From Temnopleurus reevesii (taxonomy: Eukaryota; Echinodermata; Echinoidea; Temnopleuroida; Temnopleuridae): DNA of 19,581 nucleotides. Below are positions 8,361 to 18,171 of this stretch, in pieces. Position 1 is the stretch's first letter. Every line of letters starts with the position of its first letter. The translations under genes were made by a program, and so were the position numbers. The DNA is taken from the NCBI GenBank assembly GCA_036244855.1, contig BQKZ01000826.1, positions 52,044 to 71,624 on the forward strand, in the 5' to 3' direction. The notes beneath the pieces were generated by a model. It was not told the origin of the DNA. It ran no database searches and worked only from the letters and a program-made list of their open reading frames with translations.

Positions 8361-9240
8361 TCAACATGGCATCACCCTGGTGGCTGGGCCACTGAACTAT
8401 TTGAAGGACGAGTGTTGGTGTTGTACATCTAACATGTAAGAAAGTTTTAAAAAGACCACATTAATGGCTTTCTGAGCTGTGAAAAGTCAAGCATCCTTGC
8501 TGATTAGAGGACAGGGATTGACATCTACTTGATGTCATGAAGACGTGCCAAATGGCATTATTATAACAAGTAGAATACCAGCGACTTCCGACTGAAATCT
8601 CAGCGATGGACCTTCTGCTTATTTTAATGGAATTTTACAGAACTTGATGTTCTGTTAATTTCATAACAAACACTTCATGGGAATGAAATATTCAGTGAAT
8701 GGTGACTTGAAGAGGTATTCTAGCAAGATGTGATGTCCAGTGATGACAATTGGAAAGCATTGGACAGCATCCAGGATGGAAACGATTAATGGGGGAAGAG
8801 AAATGAACTCACTCTCTCTCTCTCTAAGGCTAGAACTGAGAAGGGCATTAACTATGCATCTGTGGTGGTTTCCAATCCAGTGTAGATTTTTACATCATTT
8901 TGGAATGCACTCTAAGAGTCCAGCCTGCCATAGACGTTGACGTCAGAACCCTGGCATTTTCCGCCTTCTTTCTTTTATGTTAGGTTATGCTGTTCAGGTT
9001 GGTATTACATACATGATAACTCTACAACTGCACTGAACTGAAGTTGATCAAATGTCCTTATAAGTTTCCACCCTCATGTTCATGCCACCCTGGCCATCCT
9101 GGCTTATTAAGAATAATGATTCAATGTCAGAAGAGATAATTTATGTACATGTAATCTGCATTGGTAGACATACATGGATAAAAAGCTGATGATGTACGAA
9201 CAATGTTACTACTTTGTAATATTTTCTTCTTTATTTGTCT

Positions 9241-9246
9241 AATAAA
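9241..9246 (+). promoter_or_regulatory. Candidate polyadenylation signal (proximal)
   Basis: A canonical AATAAA 881 nt after the BRMS1L stop, followed by T-rich sequence (CTTCCTTTTTTTCTTG near 9262-9277). It is the first canonical signal found after the stop. Position and context only. Confidence 0.5.
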
Positions 9247-10311
9247 TTCTATATTTCTGATCTTCCTTTTTTTCTTGAATGTATCTGAGATTTTCAATTA
9301 AGAAGAAGCTAAACGAATTGAGGCAAAATACCAAAATGATATACACCTGTAAGAGCTCTGATTTTCAACTTACTGTGAAACAAGGCAAACTGTAAGAAAA
9401 GAGTGAACAGGGACACTGTTTCAATCTACTTACATGATCATATTTGCATTTACTTTTTGGTTTAATTTCAAACAGGATTGAAATGTCTATTTCAAAACAC
9501 TTTCCATGAATTGATCCAACTCATAATGAAGGATTATTTGAGGTTTATGTTTTGTCCCTGTTCACCTCAACATCCCTGGTCACCCAGTTTTATGCTGCTT
9601 TAACTCAGGAAACATGTATTGTCAGAGCTATCTTTAGATATTTATCCTGTAACATAGTGGTAAATCTTCATGAATATCCAGAGCCCACTGGTACCATATT
9701 CAGAAAAATATTTATGTTGCTGGGTAGAAATGTGTCTTGCCACAAGCAACAGAATTGAGAGATGCTCAACTGCGTTATGACTAAAATGTACTGTATTCAA
9801 ATCATTACAGTGCATGTATTTTCAGGAAAGAAAGCTCTTACTCATGCTTCTCAAGTAGGGCATGTGTGTTCTGACATTTACCTGAGAATGAACATTAATT
9901 TGCAAATTGTCAGATGATCAATGTGCATAGAATAATGTCGTGCCATGAAGATATGGGCAACTAAATCCAAAATAAATTTCCTTTACCTCATAATTTAAAT
10001 TGATAAACCAGTTAAAATTTCACTGCAGCAGGCTTGTTTTGTGTTGAATGGTTGATTTTGTTTTTGGAACAAGCATTTGAGTCTGATGTTATTGTAGCAA
10101 TACCATTCATTTGAAACATGTACATTCTATAATTTATACTGAATGAAATATATTGCAAAGTATATTATGTATTTATATAAGGAAGCAGGATGCATCAGTG
10201 GGAAATTGATCAACTAAAAAAGGAAACTGATGGGTTCTGAGGTTCTGAACATACTCCATTATATTACTTTGACCAAGCTTGCTTTGTCCGTTATCTAGTC
10301 ATTCCCCTATA

Positions 10312-10486
10312 CAGTCAAACCTCGTTATAAAGAGCACTGATACAATGAGCTCTCATTATAACAAGGTAATTTTCCTGGTCCCATCTCTTTGTATTTTATT
10401 GTATTTTGACCCTGATATAACAAGGTTTCAATATAAAGAGGTAATTCCTCTGGTCACAATGACCTCATTATAACGAGGTTAGACTG
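10312..10486. mobile_element. Pogo/Tigger-type MITE with TA target duplication
   Basis: The element begins CAGTCAAACCTCGTTATAA and ends with the near-complement TTATAACGAGGTTAGACTG, flanked on both sides by TA (10310-10311 and 10487-10488). CAGTC/A-ACCTCG-type ends and TA duplications fit non-autonomous Tc1/mariner-superfamily elements of the pogo/Tigger type. Inside, ATAACAAGGTAATTTTCCTGG and a similar ATAAAGAGGTAATTCCTCTGG copy form sub-terminal direct repeats. At 175 bp it cannot encode a transposase. Confidence 0.85.
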
Positions 10487-10699
10487 TATTTGAAAAATTA
10501 CCTTATAAGGCACAATGCACATGGTGTTTTTTTTTTTTTTTTTTATAGCATGGGGATATGTTATGATGAAGGAGAAACCATGTAAGAACAAAGGGGAAAT
10601 AAATAAAAGAATGGTTGATAGCCTTTCCAACTATGATGACCATATAGTGGCCATATAATAACAATCACCCATAACTTATTGTTGTAGGTCCAGGTTGTT

Positions 10700-10951
10700 C
10701 ACTGTATAGAAAATCTGTAAAATTACAACAAATCTTATGACAGCAGAGAAACTACAAGAATCGCTGTAAAAATATTGACCACATTTAACAAGATTTGGCA
10801 GTTACCATTGTGTTCCAGTGTAAGCATATTGTAACTGCTCTAAAATAAAATGAAATTAGATGTGTACTTTAACAGCAGATTTCTGCGTTTTACATTTTTG
10901 TTATAATGCTGCCATCAGATCTGCCTTGGTTTTACAGATTTTTTTACAGTG
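10700..10951. mobile_element. MITE-like inverted-repeat element
   Basis: The left end CACTGTATAGAAAATCTGTA (10700 onwards) is the imperfect complement of the right end GTTTTACAGATTTTTTTACAGTG (10929-10951; the run is given by position). The span is about 250 bp with no ORF. A diverged copy of the right-end motif (CATCAGATTTGCTTTAATTTTACAG) lies near 11867-11891, suggesting a dispersed family. Target duplication not identified. Confidence 0.55.
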
Positions 10952-11006
10952 TAGGCCTGAAAATGTTAATTGCATTATTTTTTATTCATCTATTGAATTG
11001 CCCTTC

Positions 11007-11035
11007 TGTAAATAAAGTATTATTGTCTGTAAATA
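11007..11035 (+). promoter_or_regulatory. Two Pumilio-type UGUAAAUA motifs around a poly(A) signal
   Basis: TGTAAATA occurs at 11007-11014 (overlapping AATAAA at 11011-11016) and again at 11028-11035. The hexamer is followed by GT- and T-rich sequence. If the BRMS1L 3' UTR extends this far, these are candidate PUF-protein sites and a distal polyadenylation signal. Short motifs in AT-rich DNA are common by chance. Confidence 0.3.
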
Positions 11036-11040
11036 TGTCA

Positions 11041-13905
11041 TTTGTATAGATTTGAACTCAAAACATTATCCTCACCTCTTTAATTTTAAGAGCAAATATC
11101 ATGGTAATGATTGAGATAATATTTTATTTTTATTATCATTATAAGAACTATTATTTCTATTATTACTAAGAATGTCATTATCAATATTATAAGAAATGGC
11201 AAAGAAGATACAACAACAATGTTATTCTACTTTGCTGAAGAAAAATATTTCTGAAAATTAAGGAGAATTTAAAGCAATATGTCTTCATTCCATATTCCTA
11301 TACCTTACCTATGAATTTTAAAACGTATAATTCACTCAAAAGAACTACACTACTTCATCAATATAGAGAGTATTTTCATGACTGCTACTGCTATAAATTT
11401 TTAAAAAAAATAGTCATATGTCAGGAAGCAGAGTATGATTGAAATGATAATTTTATAATGATTTAGGTCTGCACAAAAGAAATAATAATTTTTCAAGATA
11501 ATATTCTCATTCTATCCACAATTTCTGTTAATGATCAAAATGATAATAAAGAATAGCTCCAGTGTAGCCCTTTTATGATCATCCATCCATTGCCTTGCAC
11601 AACATTTTAGTTTTTGACAATCGGTATGTTGTTTCCTTGAATGTAACATGTACATCGTTAAAACAATTTTCTTTTTTTAATTTAAGAGGAATGATTGACT
11701 GCAGCAGACTTGCCTGAAAATTTTCTGTTAAATATCTTATTTCCACTATAGTTACACTATACTGTACGTCATTATAATTGCTCCAACTGCGCTGCCCTAC
11801 GTGTTCATGCCAGTAGGCAGAATAGGAATAATGAAGTAAATATCTGCTCCAGACTACTCTCCTGACATCAGATTTGCTTTAATTTTACAGAAAATTTGTG
11901 TTTCATTCAAAAGTGAACACATTGTGTTATGCCATAAAATGATTGTCATGGGAATTGATGTAAAGCAAAAGATGAAGGATGAAATGGACATTGATAGTGT
12001 CCATGTATGTTGTATCAAACAAATTGAATTCTCCTGTCAAAATGACTCCCAATTTTTCTTTGCATTTCAGTGAAAACTTAGGGGTTTATGTTGATGTTAG
12101 AAATATTAATTTATTTCTCACATTTGCAAATGCACAGATGATTTTCATCAACTTCCTAGAGAGTTATTAGGAGTAGAGGTTTGCACCTTTTTTCGCTTCA
12201 AAAACCAGATGTTAAGTTTACCTCTGACTCATTCAATAGTCATTCATTTTTACAACACCAGAAAAATGTTAGACAACACGGATGCTAAAGGGCCATTTAT
12301 CTGTGGCATGTGTTACCACAAATTTTTAACTTCTCGGTACATAATGTTATTTCAAATTAGGGGGCATAGCATTCTATCTTTATGTTCCCCAATGAAGATA
12401 CGTTTGCCTTCAAAATGAGCAGTGACTCAAAGTGGTTGGTCCACATGTTACAGATCATTTGGCAGGGATTTTTCTGAAATATAATTTCTCACAGAAATCA
12501 TGTGAAGTCCTTGCCTATTGATCTGTGACTTGCTGAGCTGAACAGCCATGATAAGTCACAGCTCATTTTTAAAGTAATCAGTGACTATTCATGAATACAT
12601 GAATAAGAAAGATGTGAATGCAATGCCATCTTTATAAAATTAAGAGAATGTATCAAAAAGTCAATTTTTGTGTGGCACGTATCACAGATGCTGGCCCTGA
12701 ATAAATCTTATTCAAATGGCTTGTAATTGTTAACTGCAATATGTATGTTGAAAGTAATACTTTACGATATACAAATGATCTGCTTCATCACTGGGGTTTT
12801 CCCAAGACTTTTCTGGTGTTTAAGAGAGTCGGTTTTAAATCAATACCCTGTTCATTGGAGTATTCAAGCAGGGAGTGAAACAAGGAATCAATTGTATGAT
12901 CGATACAAAATTACTTTCATGGTTTTTGGAACAGGATTATCATGTTTCGTGATAAATGACATTTCTTCTGAAATGCTTGCTGAATAAATTCTGTATAATA
13001 GTCAGATTTTTGAAATTTATTCAGGAAAATGTTTTTCAAATAAATAGAAAATATTTAATGCCGATGTCTTTGTGTTTTGATTGTATTTTTTTTTCATTGT
13101 GAGTTAATTTTTAGAGTTTTGATACGAAAATATAAGGCTGCCAAGAATATTTTCTCAGGTATTTCTCAGGTGCTTCTACTTATAAAAGCAGACGAAAAGT
13201 ATACCTCACCCTGTATAATATACATACAGGTCAGAGGTCAATCCGTCGTGCCATGTAGCAGACGTGTTTAACACATTTGTTTGTTACGAAACGGATTTTT
13301 CTAACTTTATTCGTCTCGTGTCATGGTACCTGAAGAGTAGCGAGACTTTCTTTCTTATTTGAGGGTTATACCCCATTATTAGAGGACTATGTCTTCACTT
13401 GCGTTCTACACTTTACTCATTTCATTTTGATATATATATATATATATATATATATACATTTAAAAAAAAATAGAATAGGCCAAACATATTTGTCAAAAGA
13501 GAGCAAAGAGAGGGGATGGCAATAATGAAAGACCAGAGAGAGAGAGAGAGAGAGAAAGATGGGGGGGGGGGGGGGGGAAGCGAGAATAGAAGAGTCCTAG
13601 GAGGAGGAGGCTAAAAGTTTATTTGTCTTGTGCACTTTTATATAGGGGATAAATGACCGACCACTTCAAGTGTCCGGAAAAGTGAAAGGACTGTACAGTA
13701 TTGCATACTGTATTGCATACATAGTTTTATTGTTGTTTTTTTTATTTAACTTTTAATGTTCTCAAGCAGATTAAAAAATATTTGATACTGAGACATTACC
13801 ATATCGTCTCATATAAGTGATTTTCATAACTTTGAAAGACTATCAATTAGATGAAAAATAAAACTAACACCGTAATAATCAAACCGATAGTATTATAGAG
13901 TTTTA
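11041..13905. other. Intergenic AT-rich stretch without recognised genes
   Basis: No ORF with family-like sequence or flanking splice sites was found. An AT-rich simple-sequence patch lies at about 11100-11200. A hairpin CTGTGACTT...AAGTCACAG lies near 12523-12561. AATAAA at 12983-12988 follows an 87-codon chance-length ORF (12727-12987). A duplicated 12-mer GTATTGCATAC(T/A) lies at 13698-13721. Microsatellites cluster at 13430-13577. Confidence 0.6.
13430..13577. repeat. Microsatellite cluster: (AT)n, (AG)n and poly-G
   Basis: An AT dinucleotide run occupies 13430-13456, an AG run 13535-13555, and a run of 17 G 13561-13577. Three unrelated simple repeats within 150 bp mark a low-complexity region. 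Confidence 0.95.
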
Positions 13906-13917
13906 TGAAGACAAAAA

Positions 13918-14328
13918 ATGAGCCCCACCACATGCGGTGCTCTGTTAATGGTCGCGCCAACGATGACTTCACGAAAGACAGACCTCCCCCCAGAATCAGA
14001 AGACACTGGCCTACACAGAGAGATGAGGACGCCTATCCACGGAGATACACCCGTTTTGGAACCCTCTAAGGAAGGCTGGGACTGGCTCTGCAACCGAGCG
14101 CGGGAGCATCGGGAGAACCTCGCAGGAGAAGTGGGTAGCGACAGGTTTGGTTACACCTACAGTAGGGGCCACAGGACCGAGACCACGAGGAGCACCTTTA
14201 TTGCCTACACTCTAGCGGTCAATCACAGGGAACAAGTGGCGACTGAGACACCCCGCGCGACCGAGAATGCGAGGGTGACGGCGCGTATATTAACGACGAA
14301 TTTCGAATGTTTCAACTCTTATGGTTAG
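13918..14328 (+). CDS. Unrecognised 136-codon ORF in a GC/CpG-rich island
   Basis: An ATG at 13918, preceded in frame by TGA at 13906, opens 136 codons ending at a TAG. The product is hydrophilic and rich in Arg, Thr and Glu, with no signal peptide or membrane segment. Segments include KEGWDWLCNRAREHRENLAG and SDRFGYTYSRGHRTETTRS. The stretch from about 13930 to 14290 is clearly GC- and CpG-richer than its surroundings. Another frame is also open across part of it (RCSVNGRANDDFTKDR... to about 14067). It could be an exon of an unplaced gene, a promoter CpG island or upstream exon of the 15996 gene, or a degraded transposon segment. I recognise no domain. Coding status is unproven. Confidence 0.35.
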   Translation: MSPTTCGALLMVAPTMTSRKTDLPPESEDTGLHREMRTPIHGDTPVLEPSKEGWDWLCNRAREHRENLAGEVGSDRFGYTYSRGHRTETTRSTFIAYTLAVNHREQVATETPRATENARVTARILTTNFECFNSYG

Positions 14329-15982
14329 AGTTTTTTTTCATTTAAATATCATAATTATACATCACTGTTGTAGACAGACGATTAGCAGCATAAGGCGACA
14401 TCATCATACTTAATTATAAAAAAGTTCATTTTTGCCGAAACTTTTCTTTAATGTTACGTAATGGGTGAAAACAATGATTGGAACGGCCACTTTTGAGCCA
14501 GTCAAAACGGCCTATTGTCGATGGTTGTGCATAAATTACTTAATGCTAATATATGCACTATCGCATGCAAAACATCAACACGGCCCACTTTTGTCGACGA
14601 CCGACCGAAACTGATTGGGGTTGAATTACCGAGGTTCGTGCTTTCTATTTGATTTCTTTGTTAGTTTATCAATGAAATATACCATATTATTCATGATTAG
14701 GATGCATATGATTTGTGAAAATTTAGCTCAAGCCTGTGTAGGGGAAATCTGTATTTTTTTAGTTACGGCAATCAGTCCGACATGTTGAAATTTATGTGTG
14801 GTGGTTGAGCTGAGGAAGTAAAGAAAGGGCACTGAGCTGCGAGAGTGTTGTTAGTTCAACGTTCAGTCTGTTTGTCCATGTGACACTTTCTTAGCCTGAC
14901 ACAAAACCAATTCGTGTAATTTGTTCCAGCACTTTTACGATGGTGATATTTTAAACAATATATCTCTTTCTTTGAATGCAGAATTGTATTCATTTTTGGT
15001 ATGATTTTAAATTAAAAAATAAAATAGAAATTGATCTAAAATAGTAAAAATGCAATTTTTCTTCTCAACTTAATTAAATGTCATCATCATGATCTTCACA
15101 CTTGAAGATAATAGCAGGTATGCTAGGATTAATATATGCTTGTGTGCTCAAAATGAATATTCACAATTGAGTATTAAACGCTTGAGGAAATGTGTCAGCA
15201 AGTTGGAGCCCAGGCGATAAGTACATGTAAAAAAGATGTATGTCCAAAATAGGCCTAAAGGCTTAGATGTTAAAAAAAAATAGTTACTAGTACTATAGTA
15301 CTAGTAGTAGTAATACACTAATAAATTATTACTGAATATATGCACTAGTATCCAGCTCCTATATATGCATTGGTTTCATTTTATTTTACATAGTTTTTGT
15401 CATAATAACCATTTACTATTTAATCTAATCCTGATCCTTTTGCGTTTTTAATAAAACCCTCCAAAATTTATTTAAAATCACTTGGAATTTTTTCCTGAAT
15501 ATATTGACAGATCACTATTCTTAGCATGAAGGTTTTTTTTTAGAAATATTAAAACCAATGTTAGGATCTTTTTAAAAACAAGTTATATGATTGTATTAGA
15601 GTAGAAAACTTTAGAATTAACAAATGGCTCTGATTAACCAATCTTGCGTCAATTTGATTTTGGCATTAATATAGTACTGTATCAGAAATGTTTATCACAG
15701 TGCATTCCAACATTTTACTTTTCCTAATTGACTAGTAATTTTTTTTCATCTTTTATTAATACATGGTAAGGCTGCGGACAGTGATATTTCTCATGATAAA
15801 AGGTAACAAAATATTCCGACTTGCACAGTATGCTCAATTTAATGTATTTTTAACATAATGTCATAATTGTTGGATCTGTTGGACAATGGTTATAAAGGGT
15901 CATGGCGTGCAAAGAGTGATATTTTTTTTTTTTATTTTAGCTGCTCTTAGAAGATATCATGTTTCATTTTTTCTTTGTTCAG
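14329..15982. other. Region upstream of the second gene, no gene seen
   Basis: CpG content remains moderately raised to about 14640, with an ATTGG box near 14614, then the sequence becomes AT-rich. A non-coding 5' exon of the 15996 gene probably lies here, because that gene's first coding exon begins with an acceptor. I could not place it. A perfect 20-bp palindrome lies at 15286-15305. Confidence 0.5.
15286..15305. repeat. Perfect 20-bp palindrome
   Basis: ACTAGTACTATAGTACTAGT reads identically on both strands. It lies in simple-sequence-like DNA (TAG/TACT repeats continue to about 15312), which lowers its significance. Confidence 0.9.
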
Positions 15983-15995
15983 ATAGACAGAAAAC

Positions 15996-16094
15996 ATGGA
16001 AGAAGAAGAGGCTTCCAAAAGAGTGGCTCAGGATCTTGGTCTAGAACCATGCCAGATCCAGCAGAATCTTGATTCAAATACCTTCACAGTTTTG
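15996..16094 (+). CDS. Second gene, coding exon 1
   Basis: This exon encodes residues 1-33, MEEEEASKRVAQDLGLEPCQ then IQQNLDSNTFTVL. The exon probably begins at 15983 after TTTGTTCAG with 13 nt of 5' UTR. The donor is TTTTG|GTGAGT, phase 0. Confidence 0.7.
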
Positions 16095-18171
16095 GTGAGT
16101 TTCATTATTTGTACTAATATAAGGCAACTCAATGCTCCAGAAGGCCACAAAAATAATCTTTTGATGCCAAAAGCATCACAAAATAACTTTATCTTACATG
16201 ATATGGATTTAAATTGAATGATTTTTGTGTTGGGTAGATAATTAACTATGTTAGGATAAGGCAAGAATTATATCAATTATTATCTACCCAACACAAAAAT
16301 CATTCAATTGATATCAAGCCCGCCAAAGCCTTCGGCTCTAAGTCTTGGTAGTCTAGTGGTAAGATGCCTGTCTTGTCAATTATATTACATTTAAACCTTT
16401 TGGAAAGTTTATGGGGGTCTATTTATTTTCATGCTACCAATTAAGAAATTTTTGTTTTTTCTTACTCAAATACATATAAGAAGTTTTGCTAATAGAGCAT
16501 TTGATGTTCACACCCTCCTACAATTTTGAGAAGAACAAAGGTCACATTTAGTGTGTAGAAAAAGATCTGAAATACAGGCTATAAATTTTCCTATAGATTT
16601 ATATAGCGCATGGGCATCCAATAAAAAGCCGTATAAATATGTCCAATTATTTGATAGATTTATTGGCCTTATAATGCTCTACATGTAGGTCTGTTTGGTT
16701 GAATGAATAAAAGTTAATTGAAATACCCATCCATAGACCTGAACAGTATGATGAATCAATACCGTACGTAGTAATTGGATTGGGGAGGGGTATTTAGCCG
16801 GTGGCAGGGGAACCCAATTATCAAAAGATATATTTCATGGTGACGTTTTCTATTTGTGTATGTCAATGTAACATTAGCAATACTTTTATTAATGTGAATA
16901 GGTTGAATACAGAATGCAAATATGTTTGAAAAAAGAAGAAATTCTGATAGTTGGAATAGAATAGCATTTCACCTTCCATCAACTAAATGTACACTTCTTG
17001 AAATCCTGAACTGCAATTCGAGTTTGTGTTAAATAGTTACTCTTGATTTGAACTTAGAAAGCCTTTTCAATTATCTCTCTAAAAGACTAATTGATAATGA
17101 TATTAGTACATTCATTTTCATTAATCTATTATAATGTTTGAAATTGAATGGAAGGAATTTTGGAATAAGGGTCCTTTATAAGTAAATCATATTGAGATCA
17201 TTCATATTTTAATGAAATCATTTAGGTACATGAAAAATGGGTGTGGCACATTCAGAAGACAAGAAGCATTCCATCGGCCTCAGATTCGTGCATTCCAAAG
17301 CTGCCTAACTCTAGCAGGAGCACAATCTTTGTCAAAGCTACGAGACCATGGAGGAAGATAGATGTATCCAGGATTGCTAAACCACCTGATGGAAGTTTTG
17401 AGTAAGTATTTATGCATGAAATCTTAATTATTTGATGCGACATTGTGGAATTAATAGAGTTGTGCTTTGCAGGCATGTAGCCTATATCATTCATTTTACC
17501 CACCTGTGTGACTGCAAGAGAGACTACTATATATCTTGTATACTTGTGAATTTTACTCTCACTTCCAAGGAACGATGTGCACATAGCATTTGGGGATTAA
17601 AGTGTCACAATTGAAGATTGGTGGTTTTCCTGGCTTCAGCCTGATTACTTCTCAAGACTATATGAGGAAGCTCAAAGGTTGTTATTTGATCATTCTTGTA
17701 GTGAAGTATTGAATATCAAGGATGATTTGAACCAAAAGTCATTGACCTTCTTTACAGATATATGATTTACATATATATTCTTTCAATGAATGCTTCATTG
17801 TATTTTGCACTAAGGATACCGGAGATCAAGAAAGACTGCGCTGTTTCGGGTGAGAGTAGCTTCATGGAATTCATGGGGACTGTGGCCAAACAGGTTTACC
17901 AAGCAGAGTGGGAAGAAGCATATCAAAAGAGCTCCTCAACTCTCAACAAATATCATCATTCCTTATCATCTCAGGTAAATGAAACAGATGCCATTCTTTA
18001 GGAAATTTCTAGATTTCAAGAAACTTCCTGATCTTTTCAGGAAATTTTTGCACTCACAGATTGACATTTTTGTTACAGTTTGGTCAAGCCTTTGAGCATA
18101 GCAAGGATGAGTGTAATGCTTATACACTGGTCAACAAAATTTCACTTTTTGAAAGTTGTCTGCGTTTTTGA
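15996..18171 (+). CDS. Unrecognised spliced gene, 5' part (at least 3, probably 4 coding exons)
   Basis: Coding exons 15996-16094, 17226-17401 and 17815-17974 join in consistent phase (0, 2, 0) and give 145 aa without a stop. A fourth, beginning at 18079, continues the frame. The product starts MEEEEASKRVAQDLGLEPCQ. It is soluble-looking, with a basic/Ser-rich middle (RPWRKIDVSRIAKPPDG, residues about 75-91) and a Glu/Tyr-rich helix-like segment (FMEFMGTVAKQVYQAEWEEA, about 107-126). No signal peptide, membrane helix or domain that I recognise. The ATG is supported by an in-frame TAG upstream at 15984-15986 in the same exon, just after a splice acceptor (TTTGTTCAG, ending 15982). The gene appears to continue beyond or within the downstream repeat, so it is 3'-incomplete here. 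Confidence 0.7.
16212..16309. repeat. Perfect 31-bp inverted repeat (hairpin)
   Basis: Bases 16212-16242 are the exact reverse complement of 16279-16309. The core is TTTTTGTGTTGGGTAGATAA. The intervening 36 nt also show partial complementarity. No mismatch in 31 bp suggests a recently formed or recently transposed foldback unit. Confidence 0.95.
16345..16376 (+). repeat. tRNA-like A-box fragment (possible SINE relic)
   Basis: TTGGTAGTCTAGTGGTAAGA resembles the 5' part of a tRNA with an A box, directly downstream of the hairpin. No B box or 3' acceptor strand follows, so it cannot be a complete tRNA. A truncated tRNA-derived SINE head is the most economical reading. Confidence 0.4.
17226..17401 (+). 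CDS. Second gene, coding exon 2
   Basis: This exon encodes residues 34-91 plus two bases, starting VHEKWVWHIQKTRSIPSASD and ending ATRPWRKIDVSRIAKPPDG with SF and a split Glu. Aromatic- and Ser/Pro/Arg-rich. The acceptor is CATTTAG|GTAC and the donor TTTTGA|GTAAGT; the complete open frame between good sites supports it. Confidence 0.75.
17815..17974 (+). CDS. Second gene, coding exon 3
   Basis: This exon completes Glu92 and encodes to residue 145: IPEIKKDCAVSGESSFMEFM, then GTVAKQVYQAEWEEAYQKSS and STLNKYHHSLSSQ. Predicted mostly helical and charged. The acceptor is TTGCACTAAG|G and the donor TCTCAG|GTAAAT, phase 0. Confidence 0.75.
18079..18171 (+). CDS. Second gene, probable coding exon 4 (3' end uncertain)
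   Basis: After TTTTTGTTACAG the frame continues FGQAFEHSKDECNAYTLVNK and runs to a TGA at 18169-18171. The last 47 nt lie within the foldback element that starts at 18125. Either splicing occurs at GATGA|GTGTAA (18111, a weak donor, phase 2) before the element, or the element supplies an exonised C-terminus. The first is more likely by precedent. The sequence does not decide it. Confidence 0.5.
   Translation, partial: FGQAFEHSKDECNAYTLVNKISLFESCLRF

Larger units (their letters stand above)
8361..11040 (+). other. Probable 3' UTR and downstream flank of BRMS1L
   Basis: No coding evidence. AATAAA hexamers occur at 9241-9246, 9971-9976, 10598-10607 (overlapping) and 11011-11016, so the transcript may end at several places. 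A CT microsatellite is at 8811-8825 and a poly-T run at about 10529-10545. Small repeats and two MITE-like elements are listed separately. Confidence 0.55.
16095..17225 (+). other. Intron between exons 1 and 2 of the second gene
   Basis: A GT-AG intron of 1131 nt (GTGAGTTT...CATTTAG). It contains a perfect-stem hairpin (16212-16309) and a tRNA-like A-box fragment near 16345. The rest is AT-rich with no recognised feature. Confidence 0.7.

Noticed and set aside
9403..9565. 13-bp inverted repeat GTGAACAGGGACA / TGTCCCTGTTCAC
   Set aside because: The match is only 13 bp with little extension and no target duplication. It may be a small relic but is not enough to call an element.
12727..12987. 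86-residue plus-strand ORF followed by AATAAA
   Set aside because: The composition is that of AT-rich noncoding DNA, there is no recognisable motif or upstream promoter context, and a chance ORF of this length is expected. The AATAAA is also common by chance here.
16590..16640. TTTATATAGCGC motif resembling the body of the intron 3 SINE
   Set aside because: Only about 12 bp are shared, and the orientation relative to the A-box fragment upstream does not fit a single SINE copy.
17252..17584. 110-codon minus-strand ORF
   Set aside because: It lies antisense to the well-supported exon 2 of the second gene and extends into its intron. No family resemblance.
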